Source: Urechis unicinctus
Lineage: Eukaryota; Annelida; Polychaeta; Xenopneusta; Urechidae
Reading direction: 5' to 3'
Length of the DNA stretch: 64,000 nucleotides
Assembly: GCA_034190875.2 (NCBI GenBank)
Contig: CM067354.1
Coordinates: forward strand, 45,447,745-45,511,744
Shown one piece after another: positions 57,601-64,000 of this stretch; position 1 is the stretch's first letter; every line of letters starts with the position of its first letter. The notes below the pieces were generated by a model. That model worked only from the letters and a program-made list of their open reading frames with translations. It had not been told where the DNA came from and ran no database searches. The position numbers and the translations under genes were made by a program.

Positions 57601-59435
57601 CACCAAAACTGATGTACCATTGTAATATTGGCTATATTACGCTAAGCAGTGCAATTCCTTCCAATTCTATGTAAAACTGATTGTATTCTTGACACCATAT
57701 TTCGGTCCCGTGCTCGACAACACATTATCCTTTGTTTTATTCCCTTTACCTTCGCGACCCCATAAAAGAACTTCCCTCTTGGTGCTCGGTCCAATATATT
57801 GTCCTCACCATGTCGAGAAGCTGTACATAGGTGATGCCGAAACGGACGCCGATGGTCGATGTGGCGTTAAGAACGGGTCTTACCGATGGCTCATAGTCGT
57901 CCATCAGCTTCCGTACGAGGCGCTGTTCGTCCGCTAGGAGCCGCGACTGTCTCTTAGAATGTCCTTCAATACGACCAACAGCATAAAATATAGACATTAC
58001 CAAGGCGATACTGCGGTGGTCTGATTAATATTAACAATGTACGACGGGACAGGAAAGGGTTCAAGATACAGGAGAAATTATTAAATAAATGCTACATCCG
58101 AGAAAAGTACGTTAATTCTGCTAATGCCAATAACATATCTTTTTCTCAATTTTGTAGAAGAACGCTGGTATGGTTTTCATTTATATTTGTCGCAAATCCT
58201 GCAGAACGCTGTGCGAAGCAATGAACGATGGTTCACATCGTCTCCGTTGTTTTGGTCGGTCAATCTGCGACGAAAGCATCACCGAAGCTAACTAGTCTGC
58301 GTCCCAGACTCCAGGGGTTCCGCTACGCTTCTCGCCCTGAAGGCGAGACTATTGAATATCAGTAACATGTAAACAGCGCCCGCAGCCATCAGGCTAGGGG
58401 ACCTTGACTAGAAGCTAACCCTTACGTGCGAAAAACGTGCTTTTAACCTGGTTGAGTTCAAAAGATGTTAGATCTACAACCGACGACCAATGGTTAGCCT
58501 AGATTTGCCCGGTTTAAATGCATGAGAAATACTCTTAAGGGTGGAGAAGGGCCATGCGTTTTCAAATTGGCACGCGTGAAAAAGGCCAGTATCAAAAATC
58601 CAAGCGACCATTATGAAATATTTAAAATATTAAATGCATAATAAACGTCGGGGTTAGGGCGGGGTTGGGTTGGGGAGATCGCGAAATGCGGGTAGGGTTA
58701 TTGTGATTGCTCGCTTTATGACCGCGCGTCCCCGATGACGAGTCTGTCGCCCGTCATGCATAAACTAACAATATTGTTGCCATGAGATAATTTCTTTTCG
58801 TATCCTAGCCTGGTTCTGACGGACGAATTCTCGTCTAAACGAACCGAAACCTTCTGGGAAGAATAGCATTAAGGCTTGTCGACATACACTTAATTGCCAA
58901 ATAGTGTAGGATTTTTCTCTCATTTCAAAAACTACAAAATAAACTTAAGTTATCTTAATATGCTTTAATTAAGGCAAGCTGAAGTGACACGTTGCATGGG
59001 CACGGCGAATCTAAACCCAGCAATACAGACCTCATCTCTCACTTAGTTTGTCGGTTGATTGCGTATCAACCATTCACGCAATTTCCGGTAAATCGGCTCA
59101 CAGAGCATGGGTTCGTCAGCCTGATAACATGGTTTGTCAACTTTCAAAATTCACACTTAATGTGTCATTGGAATTTTTAGAACTCTGCAACACGAGAAGT
59201 ATAAGATTCGCGGTTGTCATCATCTCATTATTGATAAGAACAAAAATTAATTAAATGAAATCTTGTTAATCAAGTAACTCTTAAAACCCGATTTTCTTAT
59301 TTGTTCTGCTGGCCATTGGTACTCACGTTTTGTTGACGCGTCACTAATGGTGATAACGTCCAGGAAGAGCCACGTAACGACGCACCATCCCAACACACGC
59401 GTCGCTGACGGCGACAAGTGCAACGGGCGCCACAT
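54646..59435 (-). CDS. Nicotinic acetylcholine receptor-type subunit, alpha-like (Cys-loop ligand-gated channel)
   Basis: Six exons: 59435-59327, 57963-57809, 57570-57526, 57132-57023, 56230-55695, 55169-54646; phases agree, 1479 bases, 492 residues, the usual size. Residues 1-33 form a signal peptide. The ligand-binding domain has LTSNVWLEQEW, WNPRDYNGL and WLPDVVLYN, the Cys loop C173-C187 with FPFD, and vicinal Cys 237-238 of loop C, which marks alpha-type subunits. Four membrane segments follow at about 257-279, 287-305, 321-343 and 465-486. The pore helix has Glu at -1' (GEK) and Leu at 9', as in cation-selective channels. The TM3-TM4 loop is about 120 residues and acidic. Extracellular agonist opens the pentamer at the plasma membrane. 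The acceptor of exon 2 is weaker than the others. It is divergent, as are many molluscan members, so agonist and partners cannot be given. Confidence 0.9.
55190..55690. repeat. TCATCA/TCATCG microsatellite in the last receptor intron
   Basis: Runs of (ATC)n and mixed TCATCGTCATCACTA units fill most of the 525-base intron 55170-55694. Reading through the donor gives a Met/Thr/Val-rich tail that is not part of the receptor. Confidence 0.95.
56231..57022. other. Receptor intron, no gene seen
   Basis: Contains short decayed repeats of the type CAATATTGTAACCCCTTATT (56380-56640), nothing coding. Confidence 0.6.
58293..58410 (-). mobile_element. Short hAT-like MITE, 118 bp, related to 40776-41844
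   Basis: Starts TAGTCTGCGTCCCAGACTCC and ends GGGGACCTTGACTA, the inverted termini of the element at 40776-41844. Flanked by GAAGCTAAC on both sides (58284-58292 and 58411-58419), a target duplication of 8 or 9 bases. It sits in the first intron of the receptor gene. Confidence 0.75.
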
Positions 59436-60801
59436 ACCGTTAGTCTGACAGCAGATCAATCCACACACAGCAAGCCCGTCTAAGTAACACTGACCAGTGG
59501 CTCAACCTGCCCCTATGTGTCATGCTGTCGTGCGATCGTATCCATGTCCAAACTGGTTGTGATACACCAGATTTCAATGTGAAATTACAATATGAATAAT
59601 GATGTGCCCTACTTACACTGTTTACCTGCCAATGATTGAGCTTCCACCTGGCGGATTTATAGCCCGTTGTAGCTACAGCGAAGCTGTTACAGAAGCGATC
59701 AGAACCACTTAACGTCCGGTCGACTTTAGATCGATCAAGTACTAGCGGTTTGCCCCGACCTCCTGCTCCGCAGGCTTATGCACTAAACTTCAAGCTGAAT
59801 GTAAACGCAAACAGATTATTGGAAGGACCGGTATATTTGCCAGGGACAATACATGATCTTAGTAGGAAACCCTTGGGTCAATTAGCGTGGTTATAATGCA
59901 GTGCTACTTGTGGTTACTGACATGGACCTCTAGGTGTTGATATACATAATGGCGAGTGATTGTAAATTTACAAAACCATGTATGAGATGTGACATGGGGG
60001 GTGGGGGGGATTTCGCCCCAATCAAATGGGCCAGAATACGTCCGAAATATTGCCTCGTATTGTGAAAAGAATGTTCCCACACTGGGATATATTGACACGG
60101 TAGCCATTGATAGCTTTACTCGGGATAACATACACCGAGTGGTCAATACTAATGTCCAATTAAAGCTGACATCTGCTCGTGTACTTGTTTCTTATAGAAT
60201 TCTCTGGTCTATTGATATAAAACATTTGACAAGTTAGTTCACTGGCGTTCTATAATTAATAGCGGTGAATTGTTTTACGGTCGGAGTGATGGTGAGTATG
60301 AAGGTCAGTCGAGCTCTGATGTAGATTTTATAGCCGTCCTCGACGGCGCTCGGTAATTCAAACGAATAACTACTTCACGACAGCGAGCGTGTATTGCGTA
60401 ACGGATACAGCAGTCTGTGTGAGAAGTATCCGTGTTACAGTTTTAACTCGACGAATACTTTGAATCTTATTCCAGGTAGTGATCGGGGTAGGTTCAAACT
60501 AACGTATCTCACATATTCCCCCGTATTTAGGTCCACATGAGGTACCTCAATTTATTTCTCTCATTGGCTCTGAATATCAACTGATCTCTCTCAATTGCTC
60601 TGAATCACAACTATCTCACTCAATGGCCCTGAAAGTAAAAATTATCTGACTCGAAGGCCCTGAATCTCAAGTTATCTCGCTCAATAGCCCTGAATCTCTA
60701 GGGAATGGGAATACACATGAGCAATGAAATCGTCGAGTGTAAAACTGTTCTTTATACAAAAATATATCGCTTTGACAGCTTCAAATTGCTATCCCATATT
60801 G
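59436..60801. other. Intergenic between the receptor and CHSY-like genes
   Basis: Both genes point left, so this should hold the receptor promoter and the CHSY-like 3' UTR. I searched for further CHSY exons on the minus strand and saw none. Decayed repeats with the core CTCAATGGCCCTGAATCTCA lie at 60550-60700. Confidence 0.5.
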
Positions 60802-63800
60802 CTACTTCGGTTTCGTCTTATCCATGAGGTCAATCGTAGTTTGCCAGCGCTTCATTTCCTGTGATAAAAAGGAGAAATCGAACATAAATATGTTTATGCA
60901 AACTAATGATACACGCAAGTCATCTCACGTCATGCTAACAGAGTTGGAATACGAAAGCTTTCATCGGATACTGATAAATTGACCATGAATGTTTCTCCCA
61001 CCTCTGTGGCTTGTCGCAGCTGGTTGTTAACATGATGATGGTATATGGACATCATAACGTGCGGTTGCTTGACGGGGTGGAGCGTGATGGCGTCACTAAT
61101 ATGACTGTCATTTCCGAGTTCCTTTGTGAATGGAATGCCCGTGTAATGACCCGGATAGGCGTGGTAGAAGAGATGGGCCAACTGCATCACAATTCAAACA
61201 TACAGACGCTGTCAACAATATGTCTTTTGATGATAGCTGCAAAATAAAGAATAAGTCAACAAAGTTCTGCTGGTCATAGCAAATGTAGCTAGAGAATAAA
61301 GTCCGTCCACACCGCCGCTACGCATTCATGGATCATTACGTTTAAATAGAAAATGATTTTTGCTAAAAAGTGCAACTTCACATTCGATAGAGACCAGATA
61401 CGTCCAAATTAAGAAACAAATGCTGTTCTCATCGCGCACATTTCGCCAGTATACCTTTAGGAGGTACACCAAGATCCTTAGTGATCACAAACCTCTTCAT
61501 GCCACCATCATAAAGCCCTTTGGCCAAGCGCCAAGTTAGCTGCTGGAAATGATCCTCAAGTCACAGCGGAACGGCATCGACACCGAGAACGTATGAGGTG
61601 CTGAGCTATAGCAGCCTAACAGACTGTCGAGAGTGCACTTAGAGCAAAATGAGGAGACAGCTGTGAGACATGCTACAGTATTTGGCCACTAGGCAAAAAC
61701 ACTTGACAAGATAAGGCATGCAAACAGACGTCTCACATACACAATCCTGACTGGATGGCCATAGAGCAAACATTGATTTGCTCTGTCACCTGTCACTATA
61801 CTTGAATGCAAGGGATGGATTCATAACTAAACATGGATTAATCTTCAAGGGCGAGTGGTCAGAGTCTATGAGCCGAGATTTGAGAAGCAATTCACTCCTC
61901 CCAACTCGACATGAAGGGGTGCTTTAAAAGAGCAAGATATTATGATAACCGGTCCGACTGCAGATGATATATAATACATGTCACACGAGGTCCCAGATAG
62001 ACCCTGGCATCCAGCCTGAGGGAAGAGGCAGAGACAGACAGAGCACCACCTGGCTCCAGCGGAATCACCGACACAAGATACTCCAATTTGACCTACACCG
62101 AAACTACAGAGCCCTGTGTGATCCACGAGGAGTAGGCACTATCCAATGCCAGCACGATATGGAGACTATGTTGGGGACAAGTGATATTGTGTTGACGTGT
62201 GGTCACTGGACATGGTGCTATAGTCAAAGTGCTGGGTGTAGGTGGATCCCTACCCTCAATGAAATCACAACCCAAGTGTGGTTGGATTAAATAAATTTAT
62301 GTTTGCCGTTTTATATCAAACATTATGATATGTGAAGTCATAGAAATTTCAGACTATTGAAATGCATTACAGTAAATGTTATCTTGGATTGTAAGCCGTT
62401 TTAAAAATAGAGAATGATACACAACGAGCTGACTCTATGGTGGCTGGCGGGTGCTCTATCAAATAAAGGACGATACCCAATGTATCGATTATCGTCTTAA
62501 AACAGTATTCTCACACAAATATAAGTCCGATAAATGGTCGTGAATGGTTAGGGAGCATTTGTGTACGGTGGTTGCAGGGTGTGGTCGTTGTGTGAAGAGT
62601 AAGTACCTCAGTAGATGTTGTACACTGGACACCCTGATACCGCATCAAGCAACGCCCCAACTCCACATCTTCCTCTGACGTCATAACGTCATGAGCACAC
62701 TTGTGCAGGTGTGAACAAAGATCTGCACATCCAACGTAAACACATGTTTGAGTCACTCAAAACACTTGAAATGTTTCTCTGAGGGTAGCAAAGATGAAGG
62801 AATCATGTCACCTGTCATGGCGGCTTGGCTGAGCACGACACCTGGTCCACCCATACAGAAGGCCCATCCATCCATCTGAAGACGCTCCCGGTCCTCCACG
62901 CGACCATAACCCGGCTGCCCCATGTAGATCTGTGTGGCAACGGCATCCTCGTGCTGATTGCAAGTGGTTAGGAAGCTGACACCTCGCATTCATTTACGAT
63001 AGTGACCACAATTGTTGTGATGACGTGCTGATTATGCCCCCCCCCCCCCACCCCACCCCCCTCGATACCGGCCATCAATTAACTATTGTTGGTTATTTGG
63101 ACCGTTGACCTACTGACCTTATCAGTCGGGTCCATGCCGACAAGGAGGTACTGTAGCCTGTCGTACATAATGTACACGTCATCGTCAGCGCGTAGGAACC
63201 ATTGAAAGACATCACTGTACGCGCACATATGACGTAACATGGCGAAGAGTTTCCCTTGAGGTGGATATTGGGTGTCATCCACGTCTGCTAATACAAGCTT
63301 CCATTGTCAAAAATAGTAATCAAGCGTTCATTAAATTATTCATTGAACGTCGACAGTATTTCGTGTGCTTATATGAATAGAATTGATATTCTTATTAACA
63401 GAGTGATTTCGCCTTTACATATATATATCAGAGTAATGAAAGCCATAGATACCCGGAAGTGTTACAAGTGGTAGCTCTGTAGAAACTTGTTGACCGTCTC
63501 CCACGAAGAACTCGACCCGGGGGATGTGCTTACCCCACGTGTTATAACCAGCAAATGCTCTGGTCTCCACGTATCTGTGTGCGGTCATCACACCCACATA
63601 GAGCCACTGTCTCAACACGATGTCGTCCACACTGACCACACCTACCACGTCTTTCGATTCTTCTCCTAACCTACTCTCCCGGCCTCCAATCGCCTTACCT
63701 GTCCGTAGCTCCATTGATGAGGGTATCTATTAGGGACGCACCGAGCCTGACTCCGAGCAGCAGTAAACAGAAGTGACGCAGGACGCAGCCAACGCGTCGC

Positions 63801-63919
63801 ACATGTCTCTCTCTAGGTTCAGGACCAATGAGCAGCATATGAACGCGTTTTCTGATGACACTGGACCATCGAGTCACGGTGGACGCCGGACGATGGGTAG
63901 GCATGACGCATCCATACAA
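60802..63919 (-). CDS. CHSY1-like: Short chondroitin sulfate synthase-like glycosyltransferase (GT31 domain only)
   Basis: Seven exons: 63919-63699, 63631-63453, 63284-63118, 62953-62812, 62722-62607, 61181-61002, 60858-60802; phases agree, 1062 bases, 353 residues. A hydrophobic stretch near residues 49-66 after a basic segment fits a type II Golgi anchor. The match to the first half of CHSY1/CHSY3 is clear: YVGVMTAHRYVETRA, VDDTQYPPQGK, the metal-binding RADDDVYI (DDD 167-169), FCMGGPGVV (221-229), EDVELGRC (254-261), and AITLHP in exon 6. The family adds glucuronate to chondroitin in the Golgi. CHSY proteins are about 800 residues with a second GalNAc-transferase domain; here the reading stops after EMKRWQTTIDLMDKTKPK and that domain is missing. 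The 67-base first intron is unusually short; without it the first exon frame stops at 63693, and the inner frame has no anchor. Confidence 0.82.
61445..61640 (+). mobile_element. Decayed Ty3/gypsy-type retrotransposon, RNase H fragment
   Basis: The plus strand gives YTFRRYTKILSDHKPLHATI, then a segment matching KKP...AP..LQ.MI.K.QRYD of gypsy RNase H, and a decayed LSRV near the end (normally DALSRA). In-frame stops show that it is dead. It lies antisense in the CHSY-like intron 61182-62606. Confidence 0.6.
61830..62330. other. Repeat-like stretch in the CHSY-like intron
   Basis: The plus frame 61964-62290 contains PEGRGRDRQSTTWLQ, which resembles the RGRP...TW motif at the end of many LINE proteins, but nothing else in it is recognisable. 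It is as likely a chance resemblance. Confidence 0.25.
63037..63062. repeat. C-rich tract in a CHSY-like intron
   Basis: Thirteen C followed by ACCCCACCCCCCTC, in the intron between 63118 and 62953. Confidence 0.85.
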
Positions 63920-64000
63920 AGCTAATGTCTATCTTTATCTCGAAAGTAGGTGTTCAACGACCTCTGTTGTAGAGGCAGAGTCACATGGGATGTGTAAGAG
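63920..64000. other. Window end, nothing seen
   Basis: The 81 bases upstream of the CHSY-like start codon; probable 5' UTR or promoter. Confidence 0.3.

Noticed and set aside
59989..60237. Plus-strand frame of 82 codons with a protein-like look
   Set aside because: No domain, no splice-supported neighbours, short; could be chance.

Overview
Eukaryotic (animal) nuclear DNA: every recognisable gene except one is split by GT-AG introns, and the spaces between genes are full of AT microsatellites, minisatellites and small transposons. A large alpha-type nicotinic receptor subunit family member, a chondroitin-synthase relative and a SINE with the central domain known from lophotrochozoans point to a mollusc, most likely a marine gastropod; this is an inference from family content, not a species call.

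Layout. 1-1.3 kb: 3' end of an unidentified gene whose protein has nine 21-residue repeats followed by an Asp-rich tract. 1.3-5.9 kb: AT-rich DNA and a decayed LINE. 5965-6579 (+): a one-exon Tctex-type dynein light chain (DYNLT4/TCTEX1D4-like). 10.9-29.8 kb (-): DENND4, a Rab GTPase exchange factor; I could reconstruct 35 exons whose phases agree and give about 2138 residues. 29.8-42.4 kb: a 12.7-kb intergenic interval between the head-to-head genes DENND4 and LONP1, holding at least five non-autonomous DNA transposons and three tandem-repeat blocks. 42.4-49.2 kb (+): LONP1, the mitochondrial Lon protease; 22 exons in phase, 1065 residues. 49.5-54.6 kb: an unidentified coding-like remnant, minisatellites and a further transposon. 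54.6-59.4 kb (-): a nicotinic acetylcholine receptor-type subunit, 6 exons, 492 residues. 60.8-63.9 kb (-): a short, single-domain chondroitin sulfate synthase-like glycosyltransferase, 7 exons, 353 residues.

The genes are not an operon and have no shared pathway: membrane traffic (DENND4, DYNLT4), mitochondrial proteolysis (LONP1), synaptic or chemosensory ion flux (receptor subunit) and glycosaminoglycan synthesis (CHSY-like). The most notable items are the CHSY-like protein that lacks the second catalytic domain, a MITE family that carries a perfect CRE palindrome (TGACGTCA) in each of three neighbouring copies, and two hAT-like families with visible terminal inverted repeats and target-site duplications. 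All exon borders were set by eye from reading frame, splice consensus and remembered family alignment.
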